From NCBI GenBank assembly GCA_963805445.1, contig CAWDUI010000011.1, positions 62,001 to 126,000 on the forward strand: a stretch of DNA of 64,000 nucleotides, read 5' to 3'. Below are positions 47,682 to 57,340 of this stretch, one piece after another (the first letter of the stretch is position 1; every line of letters begins with the position of its first letter). The notes beneath the pieces are model-generated. The model did no database searches. It was not told the origin of the DNA and saw only the letters and a list, made by a program, of their open reading frames with translations. This DNA is from JAENVT01 sp963805445 (GTDB taxonomy: Bacteria; Actinomycetota; Acidimicrobiia; Acidimicrobiales; Ilumatobacteraceae). Position numbers and translations under genes: made by a program.

Positions 47682-49677
47682 TCAGGTGGTGACGGCGAGC
47701 TGGCTCAGGAGGTCTTCGACGGTGTCGGTCGGGGTCTGGCAGGCGTAGTGCTGGCACACGTAGGCAAAGCCGGCGGTGCGTTGCTCCCACAGCGGCGAGT
47801 CGTACGGCGATCCCCAGGCGAGTACGGCGTTCGGCAGCCAGCGTGACTGGACGGCGCCCACGAGGTCAGGTCGATCACCGACCACGGCGATCTCGGTCAT
47901 GCCGGTCGCAACGAGATCGACGGCGACGAATGCGTTCGAGAACGCAGTCGGCGCTTGGGGCATGAGGCGGGCAAGCAGCCGCAGGATCTGCTCGGCGTGG
48001 TTGGAGTAGCGAGCCTCGCCGGTCAGTGAGCCGAGACGGAGCAAGGCGACCGCTGCGATCGAATTGGCAGACGGGGTCGCGTTGTCCATCAGATCCTTCT
48101 GCCGAGCGACGAGTTGTTCGCCGTCATCGGCAATGGAGAACAGCCCGCCGTTGTCGACATCCCAGAAGTGGTCGAGCATTGTGTCGGCAACTGATCGCGC
48201 TTCGTCGATCCACGAGCCGTCGCCTGTTGCTTCGGCAAGCCGGGTGAAGGCATCCACGAGCGCGGCGTGGTCGGCGGCAAGCGCCGCGTGCCGGGCCTGG
48301 GGCTGACCGTCAGCCTGCCACGATCGGTGCCAGCGGCCGTCGGGGCCGCGCAGGTTGTCAACGAGGAATCGGCCGTTGGCCACTGCGGCCTCGAGCCAGT
48401 CGGGCCGATTCAATGCGGATGCGGCCTGGGCGAGGGACGACAACATCAGTCCGTTCCACTCGGTCAGCACCTTGTCGTCGAGGAGCGGCCGTCGTCGTCG
48501 TGATCGAGCCTCGAACAGCCGCTGCCGTGCCGATTCGACCGCCGGAGGGCGAATCAGCTCGCCGCGGTGGTGCAGCCGGGCCGGGATCGTGCGACCCTCG
48601 AAGTTCCCGCCGTCGGTGAACTCGTACCATTCGAGGGCGACGTCGGCGTCGGCGCCGAGGACCTCGCGCACCTCATCGATCGTCCAGGTGTGGAACAGGC
48701 CCTCGTGGCCGTGGCCGTGCTCGTCCGGCGAGTCGGCGTCCTCAGCGGACAAGAAGCCGCCGGATGGATGACGCAATTCCCGCAGCGTGTAACCGATGGT
48801 CTCGTCGACGACCTGCAGCCATTGCGGCGATCCGAGCACCTGGTGGGCGTGGAGGTACACGCGCACGAGCAGTGCCTGGTCGTACAACATCTTCTCGAAG
48901 TGAGGTACCAGCCACTCCCGATCGACCGAGTAACGCGAAAATCCCCCGCCGAGATGGTCGTACATGCCGCCGCTCGCCATGGCGTCGAGCGACGTCGTGA
49001 CGATCGTTCGGGCATCGTCTTGAGGCGCTCGCTGGTAGGCGCGCAGCACCAGATCGAGGCTCATCGTCGACGGGAACTTCGGCGCGCCACCGAAACCTCC
49101 CCATTCGGGATCGAACGACGCGGCGAGCTGCTGCAAGGCCTGATTGAGCTCGGGAATCCCGGGTAGCATCGGTCGCCGGTTCGACGTGCGCGGTCCTCCG
49201 TATCGCGTTCCCCAGCGCCTCCACGTTCTGGCGAACATCGTCGGGTCGGCTGACCCAGACGTCGTCGATCGCTGCGATCAGGCTCAAGAAGTTCGGTTTC
49301 GGGAAGTAGGTGCCGCCGAAGAAGGGGTGGCCGTCGGGGGTGAGGAAGACCGTCATCGGCCAGCCACCACGTCCACTCATCGCTTGCACGGCATCCATGT
49401 AGATGGCGTCGACATCGGGGCGTTCCTCGCGGTCGACCTTGATGTTGACGAACCTCCGGTTCATTTCCGCGGCGACCTCGTCGTCTTCGAAGCACTCGTG
49501 GGCCATGACATGGCACCAATGACAGGCGGAGTAACCGACCGAGAGCAGGATCGGCACGTTGCGTTCGGCTGCGGCGGTGAACGCATCGGGGCCCCATGCA
49601 TACCAATCCACCGGGTTCTCGGCGTGTTGGCGCAGGTATGGCGAGGTCTCGGCGGCGAGTCGGTTCGTTGCTGCCAT
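47682..49677 (-). CDS. DUF255 / thioredoxin-domain protein (YyaL type, one slip)
   Basis: About 665-residue protein of the YyaL/SPATA20 family: N-terminal thioredoxin-like domain with a CxxC (GYSACHWCHVMAHECFED) and a C-terminal six-hairpin (alpha/alpha)6 barrel like that of glycoside hydrolases and epimerases (PEWGGFGGAPKFP, DHLGGGFSRYSVDREWLVPHFEKMLYDQA). A +1 slip near 49168 joins the two parts. ATG 49677 has TACGGT 6 nt upstream, divergent from the hemerythrin gene. Family members are widespread but their reaction is not known. Confidence 0.88.
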
Positions 49678-49683
49678 TCCTGC

Positions 49684-49689
49684 ACCGTA
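49684..49689 (-). promoter_or_regulatory. -10 element TACGGT of the DUF255 gene
   Basis: TACGGT on the minus strand ends exactly 6 nt before ATG 49677. Confidence 0.55.
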
Positions 49690-49703
49690 CCGGCGATTCG
49701 TGA

Positions 49704-49730
49704 TTGACAGAGCCGAACACGGGGTAGCCC
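49704..49730 (+). promoter_or_regulatory. Promoter of the hemerythrin gene
   Basis: TTGACA at 49704-49709 and TAGCCC at 49725-49730, the latter ending 7 nt before ATG 49738. The 15-bp spacer is short, so the -35 may be weak. Confidence 0.4.
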
Positions 49731-49737
49731 ATCCCAC

Positions 49738-50652
49738 ATGGATGCGATCACTCTTCTCAAGAACGACCACCACAGCGTCGAGCAACTCTTCCGCCGATTC
49801 GAGAAGGCCGGTGATCGCGCTCTCGTCGAGAAGCGCAAGATCGTCGACCGCATCATCGAGGAACTCTCGGTTCACGCCGCGATCGAAGAGCAGTTGTTCT
49901 ACCCGGTGGCGCGGGCCACCGTGCCTGGCACCGAGGACATCGCTCTCGAGAGCCTCGAGGAGCATCACATCGTGAAGTGGTTGCTCTCGGAGCTCGACGG
50001 GATGGATCCCAGCAACGAGCGGTTCGGCGCCAAGGTCACCGTGCTGATGGAGAACGTCCGTCACCACGTGAAGGAAGAAGAAGCCGACTTCTTTCCGAAG
50101 GTCCGCCGCGCACTCGGCCGGACGGCGCTCGCAGATCTCGGTGAAGCGATGGCGCAGGCCAAGAAGACCTCACCGACGCATCCGCACCCTCGTGCGGCCG
50201 ACACGCCTCCCGGCAATTCGGTCGCCGGCACCATTGCCGGCGTTCTCGACCGCGTTGGCGACAACATCAGCGGCATCGCCCAAGGTGGCGTGACTGCAGC
50301 ACAGGACTTCATCGCCCGGGTGATGAACTCCAACAAGCCCAAGGTTTCGCCGACGGGCACCAGCCTCGCTCGCGCCCGTGCGAATGATGTTCGGACAGCC
50401 GCCTCATCGGCGACTGACGGCGTGGCCGAGACGGCTCGCAGTGTCAAGTCCGGTGTGACGAAAACGGCCCGCGCCGCGACATCGGGCGCGAAGGGCACCG
50501 CAACAACGGCCAAGAAGTCAGTTCGAGCCACCGCGACCACTGCCAAGAGGGCAGCGACGACCACGGCTCGAACCGCGAAGACTGCCAGCAGGACAACAGC
50601 TCGAACCGCAAAGCGCGCTGCCTCGAGAACCGCCGCCTCGGCCAAGGGCTAG
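49738..50652 (+). CDS. Hemerythrin-domain protein with histone-like tail
   Basis: N-terminal hemerythrin HHE domain with di-iron ligands in LLKNDHHSVEQLF, VHAAIEEQLFYP, EEHHIVKWLL and HHVKEEEADFFP (residues about 7-122); such domains bind O2 or NO or store iron. The C-terminal ~100 residues are repeats of Ala, Thr, Lys and Arg (TAKKSVRATATTAKRAATTTARTAK) like histone H1, so the protein should associate with DNA. A glycine-containing helical stretch (IAGVLDRVGDNISGIAQGG) separates them. 304 residues, no slip. Confidence 0.88.
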   Translation: MDAITLLKNDHHSVEQLFRRFEKAGDRALVEKRKIVDRIIEELSVHAAIEEQLFYPVARATVPGTEDIALESLEEHHIVKWLLSELDGMDPSNERFGAKVTVLMENVRHHVKEEEADFFPKVRRALGRTALADLGEAMAQAKKTSPTHPHPRAADTPPGNSVAGTIAGVLDRVGDNISGIAQGGVTAAQDFIARVMNSNKPKVSPTGTSLARARANDVRTAASSATDGVAETARSVKSGVTKTARAATSGAKGTATTAKKSVRATATTAKRAATTTARTAKTASRTTARTAKRAASRTAASAKG

Positions 50653-50694
50653 CCACACTGAGTGTGAGGGGCCCTGAAGCCCTGCTCGCGGTGC

Positions 50695-51666
50695 TCAGGT
50701 GCAGGTCGGAATGGCGATCGAGGCGCTGTCGAGGGTGATCGAGCCACTGCGAGCGATGAGCCGGCCGTCGACATTGCTGTCGCTGGCTGCGGTGATCGAC
50801 ACCTCGGCGATCAGCGTGCCGACGAAGATCGAGCCCGTACCCAGCGTCGCCGAGGAGCCGATGTGCCAGAAGACGTTGCACGCCTGAGCGCCGCCGGTGA
50901 GCACGATCTTGCTCGAGCCGGAGAGGCTCAGCGTGTCGGTCGTGATGAAGACGAACACAGCATTCGGGTCGCCGGCGCCGTCGAGGGTCAGCGTTCCGCC
51001 GACGTCGAGGGTTTGAGACGAGCGGCTTCCCGGCCCGATGGTCTGCCCACTGACTCCGGCCACCTGCGCCGAGGTGCCTCCGTCGATGTCGGCCACTGCG
51101 TCGTCGACGGATCGCTGTGCGACGAGTGCTGACTGCGCGCTGACGATGGTCATGCCAGCCGGGTTGTCGATTGCCGAGAGACCGTGAATGGGACCATTGC
51201 TTGCGCCAACCTGTCCGGTGATCGTCGTCGCGCCACTCGATTCGACCGACGTGTTGCCGAGCACGGCGAAGACGTCGGCTTGGCCGAGGGCGATGGCCGG
51301 GGCCACAGGAGCGGTCGTCACGTCGCCCGGCACGGTTGTGCCCGTGCCCGTCGGTGCTGCGGCAGTGGTGGATGACAAGCCCGGAGTCGAGCCGGCCACG
51401 GTGGGTTCGACGATGGTCGATGCCTCGGAGCCTGTCGGTTGGGTGGTGGCCGTGCTGCTCGCGGCCGAACTGTTGGGAGCGGCCGACCCCTGCAGGCTGT
51501 CAGTCGTGAGCGCCGTCGACCCCGTCGTGGTGTCGTCTCCACCCGATGTGACGACGACAATGATGACGACGATTCCGGCAAGCGACGCCAGCGCAGCGAA
51601 TGGGAGCCATCTCGGCCAACGCCTCGGCGCGATCCCGTCCGGCTCGGGCTCACTGGAAGAGGTCAT
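50695..51666 (-). CDS. Membrane-anchored DUF3494 (ice-binding-like) protein
   Basis: 323-residue surface protein: cytoplasmic start of about 20 residues, one membrane helix (LPFAALASLAGIVVIIVVV), a 90-residue Ser/Thr/Pro-rich linker and a DUF3494 domain, the fold of many ice-binding proteins (FAVLGNTSVESSGATTITG, LTL DGAGDPNAVFVF, QACNVFWHIGSSATLGTGS, GTLIAEVSI, DGRLIARSGSITLDSASI). Actual ice binding is not shown; many DUF3494 proteins act as adhesins. The start lies 3 nt after the fabI stop, with AGGAG inside the fabI end, so it is translated together with fabI. Confidence 0.85.
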   Translation of the reverse strand: MTSSSEPEPDGIAPRRWPRWLPFAALASLAGIVVIIVVVTSGGDDTTTGSTALTTDSLQGSAAPNSSAASSTATTQPTGSEASTIVEPTVAGSTPGLSSTTAAAPTGTGTTVPGDVTTAPVAPAIALGQADVFAVLGNTSVESSGATTITGQVGASNGPIHGLSAIDNPAGMTIVSAQSALVAQRSVDDAVADIDGGTSAQVAGVSGQTIGPGSRSSQTLDVGGTLTLDGAGDPNAVFVFITTDTLSLSGSSKIVLTGGAQACNVFWHIGSSATLGTGSIFVGTLIAEVSITAASDSNVDGRLIARSGSITLDSASIAIPTCT

Positions 51667-51669
51667 GGC

Positions 51670-52437
51670 TCACGCTCCTGTGGCGTGGTAGCCACCGTCG
51701 ACGTGGATGATCTCGCCGGTCGTTGCCGGGAACCAATCACTGAGCAGCACGATGCACGCCTTGGCCACCGCCGAGGAGTCGGTGACATCCCAGCCGAGCG
51801 GGGCACGATCGTCCCAGACATCCTCGAACTTCTTGAACCCGGGGATGCTCTTGGCCGCCATGGTCTTGACCGGACCGGCGGCAACGAGGTTGGAGCGGAT
51901 GCCACGGCTGCCGAGCGCGACCGCGAGATACCTGCTGATGCTCTCGAGCGCAGACTTGGACACCCCCATCCAGTTGTAGGCCGGCCACGCCACGCTGTTG
52001 TCGAAGTCGAGCCCGACAAACGATCCGCCATTCGTCATCAGCGGCGCGAAGGCATCGGCGAGGGCTTTGAAGGAATATGCGCTGATGTGCAGCGCCACGG
52101 ACACATCGCTCCACAGCGGAGCCATGAAGTCTTCGCCGAGGCACGCCTCCGGGGCGAACCCGATCGAGTGCAGCACACCATCGACCCGGCCCCACTTGGC
52201 GTCGAGTGCCGCTCGCACGTTGTCGAGATGTTCGGGCACCGTGACGTCGAGCTCGAAGACGTCGACCGGATGCGGCAACTTCCGAGCGACGCGCTCGGTG
52301 AGGGTCAGTGCCCGCCCGGCGCCGGTGAGCACGATGCTGGCGCCTTCTTGCTGGGCAAGGGCGGCGACGCCGAAGGCCAATGAGGCATCCGTCAGGACTC
52401 CGGTGATCACGATGTTCTTGCCGTCGAGCAGACCCAT
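51670..52437 (-). CDS. fabI: Enoyl-ACP reductase (NADH), InhA/FabI type
   Basis: Short-chain dehydrogenase-type enoyl-ACP reductase completing each fatty acid elongation cycle. NADH-binding start KNIVITGVLTDASLAFGVAA, SIGFAPEACLG, and the catalytic Tyr-x6-Lys in YNWMGVSKSALES; the C-terminus DWFPATTGEIIHVDGGYHATGA is typical. 255 residues, unbroken. ATG 52437 has TACGAT 7 nt upstream, so it is probably leaderless and divergent from npdG. The DUF3494 gene follows in the same operon. Confidence 0.92.
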   Translation of the reverse strand: MGLLDGKNIVITGVLTDASLAFGVAALAQQEGASIVLTGAGRALTLTERVARKLPHPVDVFELDVTVPEHLDNVRAALDAKWGRVDGVLHSIGFAPEACLGEDFMAPLWSDVSVALHISAYSFKALADAFAPLMTNGGSFVGLDFDNSVAWPAYNWMGVSKSALESISRYLAVALGSRGIRSNLVAAGPVKTMAAKSIPGFKKFEDVWDDRAPLGWDVTDSSAVAKACIVLLSDWFPATTGEIIHVDGGYHATGA

Positions 52438-52444
52438 GTGCACG

Positions 52445-52450
52445 ATCGTA
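52445..52450 (-). promoter_or_regulatory. -10 element TACGAT of fabI
   Basis: TACGAT on the minus strand ends 7 nt before ATG 52437. Confidence 0.55.
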
Positions 52451-52521
52451 GTCACGCCGGACCGCCCTCCCCTCGGGGACGACCTTGGTGAAGAGCGTCG
52501 TTGGTGTGTAAGGCTGCGCTG

Positions 52522-53196
52522 ATGCGAATTGGCATTCTCGGTGGTACCGGGCCTGCGGGTAGTGCGCTTGCGGGCCGGCTGGCATCTATCGGCTTCCCGG
52601 TGGTCATCGGCTCGCGCTCGAAATATCGGGCGATGGAGGCGCGCGACGGTCTCGTCGCCAAGTGGCCTGAACTCGAGTCCTTGCTGTCGTACGGAGACAA
52701 CCCGGCGGCAGCGGACTGCGATGTTGTGGTGATCGCCACGCCGTGGGACTCTGCCGCCACGACCGCTCAGGAGAACAGCGCAGCGCTGGAGGGCAAGGTC
52801 GTCGTCAGCATGGCCAACGCATTGGTTCGGGTGGGCCACGAGTTCCAACCACTCGTGCCGCCTCGAGGCAGCGTTGCCGCGCATGTGCAGGCCGCGGTGC
52901 CCGGTTGCCGTGTGGTCGCTGCGTTTCATCACCTTCCGGCGACCGAGCTCGGCCATCTCGGCCAACCCATCGACAGCGACGTGCTGATCTGCGGCGACGA
53001 CCCGGCCGCCGTCGAGACCATCAGCGAGATCGTCTCGAAGATCCCCGGCTGCCGGCCGCTGGACTCCGGAGAGTTGTCGAATGCCACAGCGATCGAGGCC
53101 TTCACCGCTGTCCTGCTGCAACTCAACGTGCGCTACAAGACTCGCGTCGCGCCCAAATTGACGGGAATCCGCCAGGACCCGAGGGCGTTGGCCTGA
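52522..53196 (+). CDS. npdG: NADPH:F420 oxidoreductase
   Basis: Reductase shuttling hydride between NADPH and coenzyme F420 (Fno/NpdG). Rossmann motif MRIGILGGTGPAGSALAGRLA, IGSRSKYRAMEAR for the 2'-phosphate of NADP, CDVVVIATPWDSA, VVAAFHHLPATELGHL and a C-terminal ELSNATAIEAFTAVLLQLN are all family traits. ATG 52522 is 7-8 nt after a TAAGGCT -10-like element. Shows the organism uses F420. mshC begins 2 nt after its stop. Confidence 0.88.
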   Translation: MRIGILGGTGPAGSALAGRLASIGFPVVIGSRSKYRAMEARDGLVAKWPELESLLSYGDNPAAADCDVVVIATPWDSAATTAQENSAALEGKVVVSMANALVRVGHEFQPLVPPRGSVAAHVQAAVPGCRVVAAFHHLPATELGHLGQPIDSDVLICGDDPAAVETISEIVSKIPGCRPLDSGELSNATAIEAFTAVLLQLNVRYKTRVAPKLTGIRQDPRALA

Positions 53197-53198
53197 CC

Positions 53199-54311
53199 AT
53201 GCGTCTCTACGACACCGCGCGCCGCGCCGTCGTACCATTCGAAGCCGATGACGAGGTGACGATGTACACGTGCGGCATCACGCCCTACGACGCCACCCAC
53301 CTCGGTCACGCCGCCACGTTCATCGCCTATGACGTGTTGCAACGCCGGCTCATCGACATGGGTCACACGGTGAAATGCGTGCGAAACGTGACTGACGTCG
53401 ATGATCCCTTGTTCGCCAAGGCCCGACAGCTCGGCGTGCACTACCTCGACCTGGCAGCAGGGGAGGAGGCGCGGTTCGAGCGCGACATGGAGGCCCTCAA
53501 CGCGCTGCCCGTTTCGTCGACACCGCGTGCATCGTCGGCGATCCCCGACATTCGCGGATTCATCGGCATGGTTCTCGACCGCGGCTTCGCCTATCAGGCA
53601 GGTGGAAGCGTCTACTTCGACGTCTCGAAGTTCCCGTCGTTCGGTTCGATCAGCCATTACTCGCCCGACGAGATGATCGACCTGGCCCGCGAGCGCGGCG
53701 GAAACATCGACGATCCCCACAAACGGCATCCGCTCGACTTCGTGTTGTGGCACCCGTCAGCCGAAGACGAACCGAGCTGGGACACGATGTGGGGCCCTGG
53801 CCGGCCAGGCTGGCACATCGAATGCTCGGCGCTGGCACTTCGTGAGCTGGGCACGACCATCGACCTGCACGGTGGCGGCACCGACCTCATCTTCCCTCAC
53901 CACGAGTGCGAGCGGGCCCAGAGCGAGGCCGCAACCGGTGATCCGTTCGTGCGCCACTGGATGCACGTGGCGATGGTGTACATGGACGGCCACAAGATGT
54001 CGAAGAGCCTGGGCAACCTGGTCTTCGTCGATGCGCTCCGCAAGGAATGGGACCCGAGGGCGATCCGGCTGGCGATCATCGAGCACCACTATCGGCGCGA
54101 GTGGGAGTGGGACGCCACCCTCATGCCGAGGAACGCCGATCGGTTGGCGCTGTGGTGCAAATCGAGCGTCGGCGGTGCCGCGCTCGACGACGTTCGCGCC
54201 GCGCTCGACGACGACCTCGACACACCGGGAGCCTTGGCGGCGATCGACGCGGCCGCGGCGGCCGGACACGGTGTGGGTGACGCTGCAGCGTTGCTCGGCG
54301 TCGACCTCTGA
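53199..54311 (+). CDS. mshC: Cysteine:GlcN-Ins ligase (mycothiol synthesis)
   Basis: ATP-dependent ligase joining cysteine to glucosaminyl-inositol, a class I synthetase-like paralogue of CysRS. Diagnostic is CGITPYDATHLGHAAT (CysRS has CGPTVYD and HIGH), then WHIECSALAL and HHECERAQSEAATG (zinc ligands) and HKMSKSLGN for KMSKS. The protein ends soon after the catalytic domain (370 residues), lacking the CysRS anticodon domain, as MshC does. Indicates mycothiol as the cell's thiol buffer. No slip. Confidence 0.9.
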   Translation: MRLYDTARRAVVPFEADDEVTMYTCGITPYDATHLGHAATFIAYDVLQRRLIDMGHTVKCVRNVTDVDDPLFAKARQLGVHYLDLAAGEEARFERDMEALNALPVSSTPRASSAIPDIRGFIGMVLDRGFAYQAGGSVYFDVSKFPSFGSISHYSPDEMIDLARERGGNIDDPHKRHPLDFVLWHPSAEDEPSWDTMWGPGRPGWHIECSALALRELGTTIDLHGGGTDLIFPHHECERAQSEAATGDPFVRHWMHVAMVYMDGHKMSKSLGNLVFVDALRKEWDPRAIRLAIIEHHYRREWEWDATLMPRNADRLALWCKSSVGGAALDDVRAALDDDLDTPGALAAIDAAAAAGHGVGDAAALLGVDL

Positions 54312-54375
54312 CCGCCGTCGCCGACAGTTCACCGTCAATTCGGCGGCCGGAGACCATCCCGTCCACCGAGCGACG

Positions 54376-54381
54376 TACTAT
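54376..54381 (+). promoter_or_regulatory. -10 element TACTAT, leaderless start
   Basis: TACTAT ends exactly 6 nt before GTG 54388. Confidence 0.6.
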
Positions 54382-54387
54382 GACTGC

Positions 54388-55129
54388 GTGAACACCGAGG
54401 GGGCAGGCAAGGCGCAACAGCGGGTGCGCCGCGTGGTGCGCCCCGTCTCGAAGCGACTGTGGAGCTTCGATCTGCAGGGCTTTGACCGTCTTCCGGAAGT
54501 CGGTCCGGCCATCCTGTGCCCCAATCACGTCAGCTTTCTCGACAGCGCCTTCTTGATGTTGCAGGTGCCGCGCAACATCAGCTTCGTCGGCAAGGCCGAG
54601 TACATGGACTCGTGGAAGACCAAGTATCTGTTCCCGCTGATGGGCATGATCCCGATCGATCGCGGTGGCGGAGACAAGAGTCAGGCCGCGCTCGATACCG
54701 CAGAGGCGGTGCTTCGCCGGGGCGAACTGTTCGGCATCTTTCCGGAGGGCACGCGCAGGTCGCGACGGCATCTTGCACAAAGGTCGAACGGGTGCTGCGC
54801 GGCTGGCGTTGAAGATCGGTTGCCCGATGTTTCCGGTCGGCATCATCGGCACTCGCGAGATCCAACCGCCCGACGCGAAGTTCCCGAAGCTGCGTGGTGC
54901 GTGCACGATCAAGATCGGACGGCCGATCAACGTGGAGCGATACCGCAGCCGCGGGGACGACCACATGGTGCTGCGCCAGGTCACCGACGAGTTGATGTTC
55001 GAGATCCGCGATCTCACGGGTCAGGACTATCGCAACGTGTACGCCGGCAAGACCGCGGAGACCGAACCGACCGTGGTGGCCAAGGTCGCAACCGTGGCCG
55101 AACGCCAAACGGAGTTGGTCGACGCGTGA
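54388..55129 (+). CDS. 1-acyl-glycerol-3-phosphate acyltransferase (PlsC-like, one slip)
   Basis: Membrane-associated acyltransferase making phosphatidic acid or a related lipid. Acyltransferase boxes: NHVSFLDSAF (HX4D), GKAEYMDSWKTKYLF, GMIPIDRGG and FPEGTRSRDGILHKGRTG, the last read after a +1 slip near 54760. It ends KVATVAERQTELVDA at 55129. The GTG start is favoured by the TACTAT promoter 6 nt upstream. A strong hairpin follows the stop by 3 nt. The acyl acceptor is inferred from the family. Confidence 0.88.
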
Positions 55130-55132
55130 GCC

Positions 55133-55151
55133 GGCACGACTTCGTCGTGCC
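55133..55151 (+). terminator. Hairpin directly after the plsC-like gene
   Basis: GGCACGAC (55133-55140), loop TTC, GTCGTGCC (55144-55151): a perfect 8-bp stem 3 nt after the stop, without a T-run. A terminator or 3'-end stabiliser; its 3' arm is also the start of the first 49-bp repeat unit. Confidence 0.5.
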
Positions 55152-55290
55152 GTCTCACCCACAACTCATCCTTTCGTCCGACTCACCACCGCGTCGTGCC
55201 GTCTCACCCACAACTCAGCCTTTCGTCCGACTCACCACCGCGTCGTGCCGTCTCACCCACCACCGCGTGGTGCCGTGTCACCCTCCACCG
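55143..55290 (+). repeat. 49-bp tandem repeat
   Basis: Units beginning CGTCGTGCCGTCTCACCC start at 55143, 55192 and 55241, exactly 49 bp apart. The first two copies are nearly identical; the third is truncated and joined to a shorter variant (CGTGGTGCCGTGTCACCC, about 55266). It fills most of the gap between plsC and thrS and codes for nothing I can support. Confidence 0.85.
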
Positions 55291-55322
55291 AATATGCCGA
55301 GCTGCGCCTGGTGATGCCCTCG

Positions 55323-55328
55323 TAGACT
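55323..55328 (+). promoter_or_regulatory. -10 element TAGACT of thrS
   Basis: TAGACT ends 9 nt before ATG 55338, giving a leader of 0-3 nt. Confidence 0.45.
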
Positions 55329-55337
55329 CTTCGGCCT

Positions 55338-57312
55338 ATGGCCGATATCACGATCACACTTCCCGATGGCTCGCCGCGCTCCTTCCCGCAGGGTGCTACC
55401 GCGACCACGGTGGCGGAGTCGATCGGCTCTCGTCTCGCCAAGGCAGCCGTCGCTGCTGTGGTGAACGGTGAGGAGCGGGATCTCGGTCGCGAGCTGCCCG
55501 ACGGGGCGACATTGGCGATCATCACGGGCGACAGCGACGAGGGCCGGCATGTGTTGCGCCACTCGACGGCGCATGTCATGGCCCAAGCCGTCACGCAGTT
55601 GTTCCCCGGCGCCAAGTTCTCGATCGGGCCGGCCATCGAGAACGGGTTCTACTACGACTTCGAACTGCCCGACGGCAAGACGTTCAGCGACGACGACCTG
55701 GCCGCGATCGAGGCCAAGATGCTCGAGATCGTCAAGGCCGACCAGCCGTTCGTACGCGACGAGCTGTCGCCGGCAGACGCTCTGGTGCTGTTCGCCGACC
55801 AGCCGTACAAGCGTGAGATCATCGACCGGGTGTCGACCGGCGCGGCCGACAGCGAGGATGCCGGGGAGATCGGTGGTGGTGAGACCATCAGCATCTATCG
55901 CAACACGCCAGAGTTCGTCGACCTGTGCCGCGGCCCGCACGTGCCCTCGACCGGCAAGCTGGGTCACTTCAAGCTGATGAAGGTCGCCGGCGCGTACTGG
56001 CGTGGCAACGAAAAAGGCCCGATGCTGCAACGCATCTATGGCACGGCGTGGGAGAGCAAGGCGGCACTGGCCGAACATCTCCACCGCCTCGAAGAGGCCG
56101 AGAAGCGCGACCACCGCAAGCTGGCGACCGAGCTGGATCTGCTCAGCTTCCCGCACGAGCTCGGCGGGGGATTGGCGGTCTGGCACCCCAAGGGCGCAAT
56201 CGTGCGCAAGTTGATGGAGGACTACAGCCGCGAACGTCACGAGAAGGGCGGCTATCAGTTCGTCTTCACGCCGCACCTGTCGAACAGCAACCTGTTCGAG
56301 AAGTCGGGCCACCTCGGCTTCTACAAGGACGGCATGTACCCGCCGATGGAGATGGACAACGGCACGTACTACATGAAGCCGATGAACTGCCCCATGCATT
56401 GCTTGATCTTCGGTGCACGACAGCGCAGCTACCGCGAGCTGCCGATGCGATTGTTCGAGCTGGGCACCGTCTACCGCTACGAGCGCGCCGGCACGTTGCA
56501 CGGGTTGATGCGGATCCGCGGGTTCACACAAGACGACAGCCACATCTTCTGCACCGAAGATCAGATGCAGGACGAGATCGCCTCGCTGCTCGATTTCGTC
56601 ATGAGCGTGCTGCGTGCGTTCGGCTTCGATGAGTTCACCGCGAACCTCTCGACGAAGGATCCGAACAAGTACGTCGGCGACGACGCGATCTGGGAGAAGG
56701 CCACCGAGGGCCTTCGCGCCGCGCTCGTCAAGTACGGATTGCCCTTCAAGGTCAAAGAGGGCGACGCCGCGTTCTACGGTCCGAAGATCGACATCGACGT
56801 CCGCGATGCGATCGGGCGGACGTGGCAGCTCAGCACGATTCAACTCGATTTCAACCACCCCGACCGTTTCGACCTCGAGTACGTGGGGGCCGACAACGCC
56901 CGACACCGGCCGATCATGTTGCACCGAGCCCTGTTCGGTTCGTTGGAACGATTCTTCGGGGTGCTGCTCGAGCACTTACGCGGGAGCGTTCCCGACGTGG
57001 ATGGCGCCGGTGCAGGCCCGCGTGCTGCCGGTCGCCGAGGCGCATCAGGCTCACGCCGCACAAGTCGTCGAGCGCCTGGTGAAGGAAGGTTTCCGCGTCG
57101 ACATCGTCGATGCCGGCGATCAACTCGGCAAGCGCATTCGCTCGGCCAAGCTGGAGAAGCTGCCCTACGTGTTGGTCGTCGGAGACGACGACGTCGCCGC
57201 GGGCACGCTCGGGGTCGACCCGCGTGGCGGCGAGGTCGAACGCGGAGTGCACCTCGACGAGTTCATCCGTCGCTTGCACGCCGAGGTCGAGACTCAACTC
57301 GCGGTCAAATAG
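55338..57312 (+). CDS. thrS: Threonyl-tRNA synthetase (one slip)
   Basis: Class II synthetase, about 657 residues. N-terminal TGS domain (ITITLPDGSPRSFPQG), editing domain (HVLRHSTAHVMAQAV), catalytic core with motif 1 (ERHEKGGYQFVFTPHL), motif 2 (YERAGTLHGLMRIRGFTQDDSHIFC) and motif 3 (LFGSLERFFGVLLEH), then the anticodon-binding domain (YAGAFPTWMAPVQARVLPV). Between them a +1 slip near 56975, an extra T, is pinned by the conserved EHYAGAFPTW. Ends at 57312, 28 nt before the convergent RIO gene. Neighbour genes match the mycobacterial thrS / HIT / pgsA1 locus. Confidence 0.94.
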
Positions 57313-57340
57313 GTCGGTCCACGCGGCGGTGACCGCATCG

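Noticed and set aside
55143..55290. CRISPR array
   Set aside because: The 49-bp units are directly adjacent with no unique spacers and no cas genes are near.
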